64,000 nt of DNA. Origin: Streptomyces sp. CB02414. GTDB lineage: Bacteria; Actinomycetota; Actinomycetes; Streptomycetales; Streptomycetaceae. Positions within the stretch are counted from its first letter, which is position 1; each line of letters starts with the position of its first letter. The stretch is from contig NZ_LIPF01000014.1 of assembly GCF_001905385.1 (NCBI RefSeq), positions 79,684-143,683 of the forward strand, read 5' to 3'. This document shows positions 7,326 to 15,705 of this stretch, piece by piece. The translations under genes were made by a program, and so were the position numbers. Under the pieces are notes generated by a model. It saw nothing but the letters and a program-made list of their open reading frames with translations, made no database searches and was not told the DNA's origin.

Positions 7326-8006
7326 ATGCTTGAACGTGTGGTGGCCGCGTGCGACGGGGCTTCGAAGGGAAACCCGGGCCCGGCCGGCTGGGCCTGGGTG
7401 GTGGCGGACGCGTCGGAGACGCCGGTGCGGTGGGAGGCCGGGCCGCTGGGCCGGGCCACCAACAACATCGCCGAACTCACGGCGCTGGAGCGCCTGCTGG
7501 CCTCGACCGACCCCGGCGTGCCCCTCGAGGTCCGCATGGACTCGCAGTACGCCATGAAGGCCGTCACCACCTGGCTGCCCGGCTGGAAGCGCAACGGCTG
7601 GAAGACGGCCGCCGGCAAGCCGGTCGCCAACCAGGAGCTGGTCGTGCGCATCGACGAGCTGCTCGACGGCCGCTCGGTCGACTTCCGCTACGTCCCCGCC
7701 CACCAGGTCGACGGCGACCGGCTCAACGACTTCGCCGACCGCGCCGCCAGCCAGGCGGCGGTCGTCCAGGAGCCCGCGGGCAGCGGACTCGGCTCCCCCG
7801 AGCCGCCGCCCGCACCGGACGTCCCGGCGAAGAAGGCACCGCGCCGGGGGTCCACCGCCCGCAAGGGCGGCTCCTCCGCACGGACCATCAAGGCGAAGTT
7901 CCCCGGACGCTGCCTGTGCGGCCGTTCGTACGCGGCCGGCGAGTCCATCGCCAAGAACGACCAGGGCTGGGGCCACCCGGAGTGCCGCACGGCCGCGGCC
8001 GGCTAG
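7326..8006 (+). CDS. Ribonuclease H (type HI) with C-terminal zinc-finger-like tail
   Basis: This 226-aa enzyme should cleave RNA in RNA-DNA hybrids. The N-terminal RNase HI domain (about 1-140) shows the acidic catalytic set: Asp in CDGASKGNPGPAGW, Glu in NNIAELTALE, Asp in MDSQYAM and Asp in RLNDFADRA. A Pro/Lys linker leads to a tail at about 190-222 with a CxC...C arrangement (CLCGRSYAAGES, then GHPEC) that may bind zinc. ATG 7326 is 8 nt downstream of CATGAT, which could be a -10 box for a leaderless message; ATG 7314 is a possible alternative. It follows the VOC pair. Confidence 0.82.
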   Translation: MLERVVAACDGASKGNPGPAGWAWVVADASETPVRWEAGPLGRATNNIAELTALERLLASTDPGVPLEVRMDSQYAMKAVTTWLPGWKRNGWKTAAGKPVANQELVVRIDELLDGRSVDFRYVPAHQVDGDRLNDFADRAASQAAVVQEPAGSGLGSPEPPPAPDVPAKKAPRRGSTARKGGSSARTIKAKFPGRCLCGRSYAAGESIAKNDQGWGHPECRTAAAG

Positions 8007-8101
8007 GGGATCGACCCGCAGCGTTGTTCACGCGACAGCGGCCCACTTCTCTGTACTCTGCGTAGCGATATGTCCGATTTGAGTGCATTCCGGGGGTGAA
8101 T

Positions 8102-9316
8102 GTGAAGGTCGCCTGCGTCGGCGGCGGGCCCGCCGGCCTGTATCTGTCGATCCTGCTGAAGCTGCAGGACCCGTCCCACGAGATCACCGTCCACGAGCGC
8201 AGCCCCGAGGGTTCCACCTACGGCTGGGGCGTGACCTACTGGCGGGCACTGCTCGACCGGCTCCACGAGCACGACCCCGAGTCCGCGCGCGCCGTCGAGG
8301 AGCACTCCGCACGCTGGCGCGACGGCGTCGCCCACGTGGGCGACCGGACCGCCCGGCACCGCGGCGACGAGGGCTTCGGCATCGGCCGCCACCGGCTCCT
8401 GGAGATCCTCGCCGCCCGCGCCCGCTCGCTGGGCGTGCGCCTGGAGCACGAGCACGAGGTCGGCGCCGACCGCCTGCCGGGCGCCGACCTCGTCGTGGCG
8501 GCCGACGGCGTGGGCAGCGCCGTGCGCACCCGGCACGCCGGCCACTTCGGCACCGAGGTCCGGGCCGGGCGCAACCACTACATCTGGCTCGGCACCACCA
8601 AGGTCTTCGACGCGTTCACCTTCGCTTTCACCGACACCCCGCACGGCTGGATCTGGGCGTACGGCTACGGCTACGGCCCCGAGGGCAGCACCTGCGTCGT
8701 CGAGTGCGCCCCCGAGACCTGGACCGGGCTGGGCCTGGACCGGGCCGACGAGGCCGAAGGACTCGTCCTGCTGGAGAAGCTGTTCGCCGACGTCCTGGAC
8801 GGCCACCCGCTCACCGGCCGGTCCGCGTCCGGCCCCGGCGCCTCGTGGCTGACCTTCCGCACCCTCACCAACCGCACCTGGTCCCGCGGCAACCTGGTCC
8901 TGCTCGGCGACGCCGCCCACACCACGCACTACTCCATCGGCGCCGGAACGACGCTCGCCCTGGAGGACGCCATGGCCCTGGCCCACGCACTGCGCGAGCC
9001 CGTCCCCCTCCCGGACGCGCTCTCCCGCTACGAACGGGAACGCAAGGCGGCCCTGCTGCCGGTGCAGAGCGCGGCCCGCTACAGCGCCCGGTGGTACGAG
9101 AACCTGCCCCGCTACATCGGGCTGCCCCCGCAGGAGATGTTCGCGCTGCTCGGCCAGCGCCACTCGCCCCTGCTGCCGTACGTCCCGCCCCGGCTGTACC
9201 ACCGGATCGACCGCGCGGCCGGACACTCGCAGGCGCTGCGGCGTCTCAAACGCAAGCTGGGACCCCTGATCGCGCGGACGGTGCAGGCGCGCAGCCTCGC
9301 CACCCGCGCCGGATGA
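8102..9316 (+). CDS. FAD-dependent monooxygenase (PHBH-fold)
   Basis: This 404-aa flavoprotein has an N-terminal dinucleotide-binding fingerprint (VACVGGGPAGLYLSILLK), a central ADLVVAADGVGSAVR (DG motif) and the FAD-ribityl motif LLGDAAHTTHYSIGAG. That is the order found in p-hydroxybenzoate hydroxylase-type monooxygenases. The early ERSPEGSTYGWGV segment resembles the monooxygenase half of salicyloyl-CoA 5-hydroxylase/anthraniloyl-CoA monooxygenase. GTG 8102 has GGGGG at suitable spacing; GTG 8096 is an alternative. The reaction is probably NAD(P)H-dependent aromatic hydroxylation, with substrate unknown. It is followed by an aldo/keto reductase after 13 nt. Confidence 0.82.
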   Translation: MKVACVGGGPAGLYLSILLKLQDPSHEITVHERSPEGSTYGWGVTYWRALLDRLHEHDPESARAVEEHSARWRDGVAHVGDRTARHRGDEGFGIGRHRLLEILAARARSLGVRLEHEHEVGADRLPGADLVVAADGVGSAVRTRHAGHFGTEVRAGRNHYIWLGTTKVFDAFTFAFTDTPHGWIWAYGYGYGPEGSTCVVECAPETWTGLGLDRADEAEGLVLLEKLFADVLDGHPLTGRSASGPGASWLTFRTLTNRTWSRGNLVLLGDAAHTTHYSIGAGTTLALEDAMALAHALREPVPLPDALSRYERERKAALLPVQSAARYSARWYENLPRYIGLPPQEMFALLGQRHSPLLPYVPPRLYHRIDRAAGHSQALRRLKRKLGPLIARTVQARSLATRAG

Positions 9317-9329
9317 CAGACTGGCGGGC

Positions 9330-10313
9330 ATGGACGAGCGCACATTCGAAAGGTCCCACCAGCACGCCTCGGTGATCGGTCTCGGCACCTGGCAACTCGG
9401 CGCCGACTGGGGAGACGTGGACGACAAGGAAGCCCTGACGGTGCTGGAGACGGCGGCCGAATCCGGGGTGACCTTCTTCGACACCGCCGACGTCTACGGA
9501 GACGGACGCAGCGAGGAGACCATCGCCACGTTCCTGCGCGGCCGGCCCGACCTGCACGTGCTGGTCGCCACCAAGATGGGCCGCCGGGTCGAGCAGATCC
9601 CGCAGAATTACGTCCTCGACAACTTCCGCCAGTGGAACGACCGTTCGCGCCGCAACCTCGGCGTCGACGTCATCGACCTGGTGCAGCTCCACTGCCCGCC
9701 CACCCCCGTCTACTCCAGCGACGAGGTGTTCGACGCCCTGGACACCCTGGTCGAGGAGGAGCGCGTCGCCGCGTACGGCGTCAGCGTGGAGACCTGCGAG
9801 GAGGCGCTGACCGCCATCGCCCGGCCGAACGTGGCCAGCGTGCAGATCATCCTCAACCCGTTCCGGATGAAGCCGCTGCGCGAGGTCCTGCCGGCCGCCC
9901 GCGAGGCCGGCGTCGGCATCATCGCCCGGGTGCCGCTCGCTTCCGGCCTGCTGTCCGGCAAGTACACCCGGGACACGGTCTTCGCCGCCAACGACCACCG
10001 CAACTTCAACCGGCACGGCGAGGCCTTCGACCAGGGCGAGACCTTCTCCGGCGTCGACTTCGCCACCGGCGTGGAGGCCGCGGCGGAGTTCGCCGCGCTC
10101 GCCCCCGAGGGGTACACCCCGGCCCAGCTGGCGCTGCGCTGGATCGTCCAGCAGCCCGGAGTGACCACCGTGATCCCCGGCGCCCGCTCGCCCGAGCAGG
10201 CGCGCGCCAACACGGACGCCGCCCGGCTGCCGGAACTGTCCGAGGAGACCCTCGCGGCGATCCGCGACCTCTACGACCGCCGGATCAAGGACCAGGTCGA
10301 GGGCCGCTGGTAG
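9330..10313 (+). CDS. Aldo/keto reductase
   Basis: This 327-aa NADPH-dependent reductase has an (alpha/beta)8 barrel. The catalytic residues are visible: Asp and Tyr in FFDTADVYGDG, Lys in VATKMG, and His in LVQLHCPP. The NADPH-binding end reads TTVIPGARSPEQARAN. It starts 13 nt after the monooxygenase stop without a good ribosome-binding site; CAGACT ending 7 nt upstream could support a leaderless start. The natural substrate (carbonyl or sugar) cannot be told. Confidence 0.88.
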   Translation: MDERTFERSHQHASVIGLGTWQLGADWGDVDDKEALTVLETAAESGVTFFDTADVYGDGRSEETIATFLRGRPDLHVLVATKMGRRVEQIPQNYVLDNFRQWNDRSRRNLGVDVIDLVQLHCPPTPVYSSDEVFDALDTLVEEERVAAYGVSVETCEEALTAIARPNVASVQIILNPFRMKPLREVLPAAREAGVGIIARVPLASGLLSGKYTRDTVFAANDHRNFNRHGEAFDQGETFSGVDFATGVEAAAEFAALAPEGYTPAQLALRWIVQQPGVTTVIPGARSPEQARANTDAARLPELSEETLAAIRDLYDRRIKDQVEGRW

Positions 10314-10325
10314 CCGGCACCGGGC

Positions 10326-10673
10326 TCACGGCACCAGGAGCAGCTCGCGTTCCCGCTCCTGGTCGCCGGAGGCCGCGCCCTCGTCGCGGGTGCTGAAGGC
10401 CTGCGTCAGGGTCCGGCTCGCCGCCTCGACGGCCTGGGGCGTGCCCTGGACGGTGACCGTCACCGGCGCGGACAGCGGGGCGCCCGCCTCCCGGGTCTCC
10501 GTGGACGCCTTCGGGGCGTCCGGGGAGTCGAAGGTCGCGGTGCGCACCGTCGCCCGGTCGTCGGCCGGCATGGCGTCGGGCGCCCCGAAGACACCCTCCA
10601 GTGCGCGCACGACCGCCCGCGCGTCGTCCACGCCGCCGCCGCTGAGCGTCACGGTGAGCTGAGTGTCGGACAT
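10326..10673 (-). CDS. Conserved hypothetical protein
   Basis: This 115-aa acidic soluble protein is not recognised. It begins MSDTQLTVTLSGGGVDDARA and has alternating beta-strand-like segments (VTVTVQGTPQAVEAASRTLT) suggesting a small alpha/beta fold. It ends only 12 nt from the convergent aldo/keto reductase. GGGAGG lies about 12 nt before the ATG. It faces away from the DUF6328 gene across a 156-bp divergent region carrying a 10-bp perfect inverted repeat. Confidence 0.6.
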   Translation of the reverse strand: MSDTQLTVTLSGGGVDDARAVVRALEGVFGAPDAMPADDRATVRTATFDSPDAPKASTETREAGAPLSAPVTVTVQGTPQAVEAASRTLTQAFSTRDEGAASGDQERERELLLVP

Positions 10674-10754
10674 CCTTCGCCATCCTCCCGGGCAGCCTGC
10701 TTCGGTCCCGGCCCGTGTAACCGCCCCCCCGGTCGCTCAAACCGTGCGGCGCGG

Positions 10755-10777
10755 CGCCGACAGGGCGCCTGTCGGCG
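10755..10777. promoter_or_regulatory. Perfect inverted repeat in divergent promoter region
   Basis: CGCCGACAGG (10755-10764) and CCTGTCGGCG (10768-10777) flank a 3-nt centre between two divergent genes. It could be an operator or a hairpin. Confidence 0.4.
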
Positions 10778-10829
10778 GGGAACCCGGGAAGAGGGAAGAG
10801 GACTCAAGGCCACGGCATCGGGAGGAAAC

Positions 10830-11327
10830 GTGACGGACGCGGCTGACGGGCCGGTGCGGCGCCGGGGGCGCAACGAGACCGAGGAGGAGCGGGCGGACCG
10901 GATGTGGACGGAGCTGATCCAGGAGGTCCGCGTCGCGCAGATGGGCGTGCAGATCCTGTTCGGCTTCCTGCTCACCGTCGTGTTCCAGCCCAAGTACGAC
11001 GACCTGTCGGACACGGACCAGATGATCTACCTGATCACGGTCGTCCTCGGCGCCGTGACGACCGGCGCCCTGATCGGGCCGGTCTCCCTGCACCGCCTCG
11101 TCTCGGGGCGGCGCGTGAAGCCCCAGGCGGTGCGGTGGGCGTCCCGGCTGACCATCCTGGGCCTGGTGTTGCTGCTCGCCACGACGGCCTGCTCGCTGCT
11201 GCTGATCCTGCGCGTCGCGACCCACGACGGCTTCGTCCCCTACCTCGTGGCCGGCGTCGTCTTCTGGTACCTGCTGTGCTGGTTCGGTATCCCGCTGTGG
11301 ACCAGGTACCGCCACACGTCCCGCTGA
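10830..11327 (+). CDS. DUF6328 family membrane protein
   Basis: This 165-aa protein has a charged N-terminus (1-40, NETEEERADRMWTELIQEVR) followed by four predicted membrane helices (LFGFLLTVVF; YLITVVLGAVTTGALIG; LTILGLVLLLATTACSLLLI; YLVAGVVFWYLLCWFGIPLW). The ETEEERxDRxxxELxQExRVAxxGVQxLFxFLL pattern matches actinobacterial DUF6328 proteins of unknown role. The GTG start has GGGAGGAAAC directly upstream. Confidence 0.8.
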   Translation: MTDAADGPVRRRGRNETEEERADRMWTELIQEVRVAQMGVQILFGFLLTVVFQPKYDDLSDTDQMIYLITVVLGAVTTGALIGPVSLHRLVSGRRVKPQAVRWASRLTILGLVLLLATTACSLLLILRVATHDGFVPYLVAGVVFWYLLCWFGIPLWTRYRHTSR

Positions 11328-11337
11328 GGGCGGACGG

Positions 11338-11763
11338 TCAGCCCCCGGCCATGAGCTCCGCGAGGAAGTCGTCGACGCACACTTCCTCCTGCCCGGGCCC
11401 CACCACCTCGTACGTCTCACGCAGGAAGGCCTCGACCGCCGCCGCCCACACGAACACCACGGCGCGGTGGCGGTCCCCGTCCGGCCGGGCGTCGCCGAGC
11501 AGTTCGACGCGCAACTCGTCCCACATGCCCCGCGACTCGGGCCGCAGCCGCACGTCGCCCACGCCGACCGGACGGGTCAGTCCGTCGCCCACCATCTCCC
11601 GGTCCAGCGTCCACCGGGCGAGCACACGGCCGTCGTGGCTGAACACCATGGTGAGCGCGAACGGGTCCGCGGCGTCGTAGCCGAGGTGGGCGAGGACCGG
11701 GCAGCGCTCGGCGTCACCCGCCTGCAGCTGCACGACCAGCGTCTTGCGCACGAGGGGGTTCAC
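11338..11763 (-). CDS. ssgC: SsgA family sporulation/cell division regulator (SsgC-like)
   Basis: This 141-aa SsgA-like protein belongs to a family unique to sporulating actinomycetes that guides septum-site selection and spore maturation. Family hallmarks visible here are HLGYDAADPFALTMVF, the WTLDREMVGDGL segment and RPVGVGDVRLRP. GTG 11761-11763 follows GGAGG by 8 nt; the longer frame from 11820 crosses a promoter motif and is less likely. The symbol is tentative: from memory, S. coelicolor ssgC (SCO7289) lies close downstream of the sigL-clpP3/P4 cluster, as here. A SigB-type promoter candidate lies 39-62 nt upstream. Confidence 0.8.
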   Translation of the reverse strand: MNPLVRKTLVVQLQAGDAERCPVLAHLGYDAADPFALTMVFSHDGRVLARWTLDREMVGDGLTRPVGVGDVRLRPESRGMWDELRVELLGDARPDGDRHRAVVFVWAAAVEAFLRETYEVVGPGQEEVCVDDFLAELMAGG

Positions 11764-11801
11764 GACAGCGGCCTCCAGGGGAACGGACGTAGAGCCCTCT
11801 A

Positions 11802-11825
11802 GTACCCCGCACGCCCGCAAGATGC
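11802..11825 (-). promoter_or_regulatory. SigB-type promoter candidate for ssgC-like gene
   Basis: On the minus strand GCAT (11825-11822), 14 nt, then GGGTAC (11807-11802) matches GNNT-N14-16-GGGTAC. It gives a leader of about 30 nt before the GTG at 11763. Confidence 0.55.
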
Positions 11826-11872
11826 TCAGTCGGACGGGTGATTCGTCGGCGCCCGGATCCCAGGGCCGGACG

Positions 11873-12850
11873 TCAGGAGCCGCCCAGCGCCTCCCGCAGC
11901 GCGGGCAGCAGGGTCTTCTCCGACCAGTCCAGGAAGGCGGGCTGGGTCTCGCCGCCGATCTGCACCAGGGCGATCTCGGTGAACCCGGCCTCGGCGTAGG
12001 GGCGTACGGCCTCCACGAAGGCGTCCGGGTCGTCGCCGCACGGGATCGACTCGGCGACGTCGTCGGGGGTGACGAACTGGGTGGCCGCCTCGAAGGAATC
12101 CGGGTGCGGCAGTTCCGAGTTGACCTTCCAGCCGCTGCCGAACCAGCGGAACTGCGCGTGGGCCCGCTTGATCGCCGTGTCCCGGTCGCGGTCGAAGGAC
12201 ACCGGCAGCTGACCCACGCGCGGCTTGCCGCGGCCGCCGTGGCGGTCGAAGGAGTCCAGCAGCCCCGGCTTCGGCTCGGTGGCGATCACCAGGTCGGCGT
12301 GCTCGCCCGCGAGCTTGCAGGAGCGTTCCCCGGAGACGGCGACGCCGATGGGCGGCGGGCTGTCCGGCACGTCCCACAGCCGGGCCGACTCCACGTCGAA
12401 GTGCGTGCCGCGGTGGTTCACGTGGCCGCCCTCGAACAGCGCCCGGATGATCTCCACGGCCTCCTGGAGCATCTCGTGCCGCACGTCGACCGACGGCCAG
12501 CCGCCGCCCACCACGTGCTCGTTGAGGTTCTCGCCCGACCCCAGCCCCAGCCGGAACCGGCCCTCGGACAGCAACTGCATCGTCGCCGCCTTCTGCGCCA
12601 CCACCGCCGGGTGGTAGCGGAACGTCGGGCACGTCACGTACGTCATCATCGGGATGCGGGAGGTCGCCTGCGCCGCCGCGCCCAGCACACTCCACGCGTA
12701 CGGCGAGTGGCCCTGCGCGCGCAGCCACGGGAAGTAGTGGTCCGAGGTCACCGAGAAGTCGAACCCCACCTCCTCGGCACGCACCAGGTGGCCGACGAGC
12801 TCACGGGGGCCGGCCTGCTCGGTCATCATCGTGTATCCGATTTGCACCAT
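11873..12850 (-). CDS. LLM-class F420-dependent oxidoreductase
   Basis: This 325-aa enzyme of the bacterial luciferase-like superfamily has a TIM barrel. The start MVQIGYTMMTEQAGPRELVG, the SDHYFPWLRAQGHSPYAWSV motif and LGLGSGENLNEH resemble the subgroup near F420-dependent glucose-6-phosphate dehydrogenase. It should use F420 for hydride transfer in the cytosol; the substrate is unknown. ATG 12850 was chosen because homologues begin near this motif; upstream codons have no site. It is on the same strand as the pseudokinase but starts 45 nt after that gene's stop. Confidence 0.83.
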   Translation of the reverse strand: MVQIGYTMMTEQAGPRELVGHLVRAEEVGFDFSVTSDHYFPWLRAQGHSPYAWSVLGAAAQATSRIPMMTYVTCPTFRYHPAVVAQKAATMQLLSEGRFRLGLGSGENLNEHVVGGGWPSVDVRHEMLQEAVEIIRALFEGGHVNHRGTHFDVESARLWDVPDSPPPIGVAVSGERSCKLAGEHADLVIATEPKPGLLDSFDRHGGRGKPRVGQLPVSFDRDRDTAIKRAHAQFRWFGSGWKVNSELPHPDSFEAATQFVTPDDVAESIPCGDDPDAFVEAVRPYAEAGFTEIALVQIGGETQPAFLDWSEKTLLPALREALGGS

Positions 12851-12895
12851 AACCGGCGAGTCCCCGGCCGGACGGAGCGAAAACGGCCCCACCGG

Positions 12896-14512
12896 TCACG
12901 CGCGCCGGTCCGCGCCCTCCCGGAACGTGGCGAGGACGGTGGCCAGCGCCTTCTCGTTCGCCGCGGCATCCCAGTCGTCCGCCGGTGCCGTCCAGCGCAG
13001 CGAGAAGCTGCGGCCCGCGCCCAGGAGGAATCCACGGCCGAAGGTGCGCACCCGATCACCGTCGTCGCGGGCGACCCACTCCATGTCGGCGGCCTCGCGG
13101 CCCCGGTAGGTCGTCGCCCGGATCTCGCCGATCCGGCGGTACTCGCCGTCCGACCGCCGGAGCCCGGGTTCCACGTCGTCGCGCCACACGGCCACCGGAT
13201 CCGCGCCCGCGCGCTCGCTGTAGGTGACCGCGAGGGTGCGCGGGTCACCGGCCGCGCCGAAGACGACCCGGTACGCCCCGTCCGGCACCCGGGAGGTGTC
13301 CAGCCGGCGCCAGCCCTCGGGGAGGGCCACCGAGAAGCCCTCCGGGGCGTCGTAGCGGCGGAATCCGGCCGGCACGGAGCCGTCGGGACGGGAGGGCGAC
13401 GCCGAGGGCGAGGGCGGCGGGGACGCGCTCGTCGGGGACGCGGGGGAGGAGGGCGCCGACCCACCGGCGGGCGGCGCGGCGGGGGACGGGGGGCGCCGGC
13501 CGGACCCGGTGGCGGCGTCGCCGCCGGTTCCGGGCAGCCCATGGGTGGCGGCCAGTACGGCGACCGTGACGGTGACGACGGCCAGGGCGGTGCCGGCCGC
13601 CATCGTCCGCCGGCTCCACTCCCGGCTCACCTGCCGGGCGGCGGCGCACGCGCCCCGCAGCCGGGGCCGGGGCACTTCGCGCCCGGCCGCGTCGGGGTCC
13701 TGCGTCAGGACCCGGGTCAGGGCCGCCCGGACCACCGGGCGGGTCAGCCGCGCCCGGGAGTCCTTGCGCAGCAGCCCCTGCACGGCCTGCGCGAGCGGAC
13801 CGGCGCGCACCGGGGTGCGCAGCGGCAGCCGGTCCACGCCCCGCAGCGTCGTCTCGGGCCGGCCCCGGTCACGGAACGGCGGACGTCCCTCGACCATCGC
13901 GTAGAGGATCGCGCCCAGCGACCACAGATCGGCCGCGGGCCCGATCCGCTCGTCGCGGGCCTGCTCGGGCGAGGCGTACGAGGGTGCGCCCAGGCGCGGG
14001 GCGAGGGTGGCGCCGGCCAGTCCGAAGCCGGTGACGACGACCGAGCCCTCCTCGCGCACGAACACCTGCCCCGGGCTGAGTTCGCCGTGCGTGACGCCCT
14101 GGCCGTGCGCCGTCTCCAGCACGGCCAGCATTTCCAGCCCGATGCGCGCCGCCCGTACGTAGTTGAACGTGCCGTGGCGCTCCAGGAGTTCCCCGAGCGG
14201 CACACCGTCGACCCACTCGGTCACCGTCCACAGATCACCGTCCGTCACCACCGCGTCGACCACCTCGGCGACCCGCCCGGGGCACAGTGCCTGCACGGTC
14301 TCGCAGGTACGGACCACCCGCCCGGCGGTCCGGCGCGCCGCCTCGCCGGTCCGGTCCTCCTCCGGCAGAGCCGTCTGCGCGATCAGGCACGGGCGGCCCG
14401 TGCGGGCGTCCTCCCCGGACCAGGAGACGCGGTTCGTCTCCCGGTGGACGACCTCGAGCAGGCGGTACCGTCCGGCGATCAACTCGTGTGTGGAGACGCG
14501 CGCCCTGCCCAT
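12896..14512 (-). CDS. Membrane-anchored protein kinase-like protein (probable pseudokinase)
   Basis: This 538-aa protein has an N-terminal Ser/Thr kinase-like fold (about 12-270), a single membrane helix (about 304-323), a Pro/Ser-rich linker (340-375), and an extracellular domain (about 380-535) starting RRYDAPEGFSVALPEGW. The catalytic loop reads HGELSPGQ (142-149) instead of HRDLKPxN, the DFG motif is GFG (162-164), and no VAIK lysine or glycine loop is visible. The structural APE-like SPEQ (181-184) and DLWSLG (195-200) remain. It is probably a ligand-sensing or scaffolding pseudokinase. Start ATG 14512 is 6 nt after GAGGG. Confidence 0.82.
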   Translation of the reverse strand: MGRARVSTHELIAGRYRLLEVVHRETNRVSWSGEDARTGRPCLIAQTALPEEDRTGEAARRTAGRVVRTCETVQALCPGRVAEVVDAVVTDGDLWTVTEWVDGVPLGELLERHGTFNYVRAARIGLEMLAVLETAHGQGVTHGELSPGQVFVREEGSVVVTGFGLAGATLAPRLGAPSYASPEQARDERIGPAADLWSLGAILYAMVEGRPPFRDRGRPETTLRGVDRLPLRTPVRAGPLAQAVQGLLRKDSRARLTRPVVRAALTRVLTQDPDAAGREVPRPRLRGACAAARQVSREWSRRTMAAGTALAVVTVTVAVLAATHGLPGTGGDAATGSGRRPPSPAAPPAGGSAPSSPASPTSASPPPSPSASPSRPDGSVPAGFRRYDAPEGFSVALPEGWRRLDTSRVPDGAYRVVFGAAGDPRTLAVTYSERAGADPVAVWRDDVEPGLRRSDGEYRRIGEIRATTYRGREAADMEWVARDDGDRVRTFGRGFLLGAGRSFSLRWTAPADDWDAAANEKALATVLATFREGADRRA

Positions 14513-14633
14513 GGCCATCCCTCGTTCGCACCGCCGGCTCTCGGCTTGACCAGAGGTACGGTGAGCGGGCCGGGCCGCGTTCAACGAATGCCAGGTAACC
14601 CCCGGTAAGTACGAAAGTGGCGCGGAAGACCCG

Positions 14634-15593
14634 TCAGCGCAGCCCGAAGCGGTCCGCCCAGCCCGTCATGTCGGCGGCCGTGGCGTTCCCGCCGCAGACC
14701 ACCAGTCCGATCCGGGCACTGTCCCCGACCCGCTCCACCACCCGCCGGGCCGCGGGCAGCAGGCACCCCGCGGCCGGCTCGGTCCACACCTTCCCGTGCT
14801 CGGCGAGCGCCAGCGAACCCTCGACCGCCTCCCGGTCCGGCACCACGAACACCTCGGTGACCAGCGCCGACACATGCTCGTACGTCAGCTGCGAGACGGC
14901 CGGGGCGCTGAGCGTCGTGACGATCGACGACAGGGGCACGGACCGCGGGCCGCCCGCCGCCAGCGCCTGCGACATGGCCTCGGCACCCTCCGTCTCCACG
15001 CCCCAGACCCGCACGCCCGGCCGCCGTGCCCGCAGCGCCGCCGCCACCCCCGCGATCAGCCCGCCGCCCCCGATGCTCACGAGGACGTCGGTGAGCTCCC
15101 CGGCGTCCTCGGCGAACTCCAGCCCCACCGTGCCCTGCCCGGCGACCACCACGGGGTCGTCGAAGGGGTGCACCAGGGTGAGCCCCTCCTCGCGCAGCCG
15201 GGACACGAGGGCGAAGGCGCTGTCCATGCCGTCGGTGAGCCGCACCAGCGCGCCCGCCTCCTCGGCGGTCTCCACGGAACGGGCCGGTGCCGTACGCGGC
15301 ATGACCACCGTGGCCTTCACGTCGAGCGCGGCGGCCATGACCGCCACCGCGATGCCGTGGTTGCCGCCGCTGACCGCGACGACCCCGGCGGCCCGCTCGG
15401 CCCCGGTCAGCGACAGCAGCTTCGCCGTCGCGCCGCGCGCCTTGAACGAGCCGGTGCGCTGGAGCAGCTCCAGCTTCGCGGTCACCGGCGCCCCGAGCAG
15501 CGCGGACAGTCCGGGGCTGGGCACGGTCGGGGTGCGTACGACGTGTCCGGCGATCCGCTCGGCCGCGGCTTCGATGTCCGTGATCCCGATCAA
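14634..15593 (-). CDS. Threonine/serine dehydratase (PLP-dependent)
   Basis: This 319-aa fold-type II PLP enzyme is predicted to deaminate serine or threonine to a 2-oxoacid. The PLP lysine is in TGSFKARGA, the cofactor-carboxylate loop is SGGNHGIAVA, and the phosphate-binding glycine loop is SIGGGGLIAG. No C-terminal ACT domain is present, so it is a short catabolic form rather than a feedback-inhibited IlvA. The start codon is TTG at 15591-15593, with GGAAGGAAG upstream. Related racemases share this fold, so racemase activity is possible. Confidence 0.88.
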   Translation of the reverse strand: MIGITDIEAAAERIAGHVVRTPTVPSPGLSALLGAPVTAKLELLQRTGSFKARGATAKLLSLTGAERAAGVVAVSGGNHGIAVAVMAAALDVKATVVMPRTAPARSVETAEEAGALVRLTDGMDSAFALVSRLREEGLTLVHPFDDPVVVAGQGTVGLEFAEDAGELTDVLVSIGGGGLIAGVAAALRARRPGVRVWGVETEGAEAMSQALAAGGPRSVPLSSIVTTLSAPAVSQLTYEHVSALVTEVFVVPDREAVEGSLALAEHGKVWTEPAAGCLLPAARRVVERVGDSARIGLVVCGGNATAADMTGWADRFGLR

Positions 15594-15705
15594 GGCACTC
15601 TTCCTTCCGAACCCGGGCGCCCGTCCGCGCCCCTTGGCACCCTTTCGCGCGGGGTGCCCAAGGTCAACACGGTTCCGGGCGTCTCCAGGTCTCGGCCGGG
15701 CTGCC

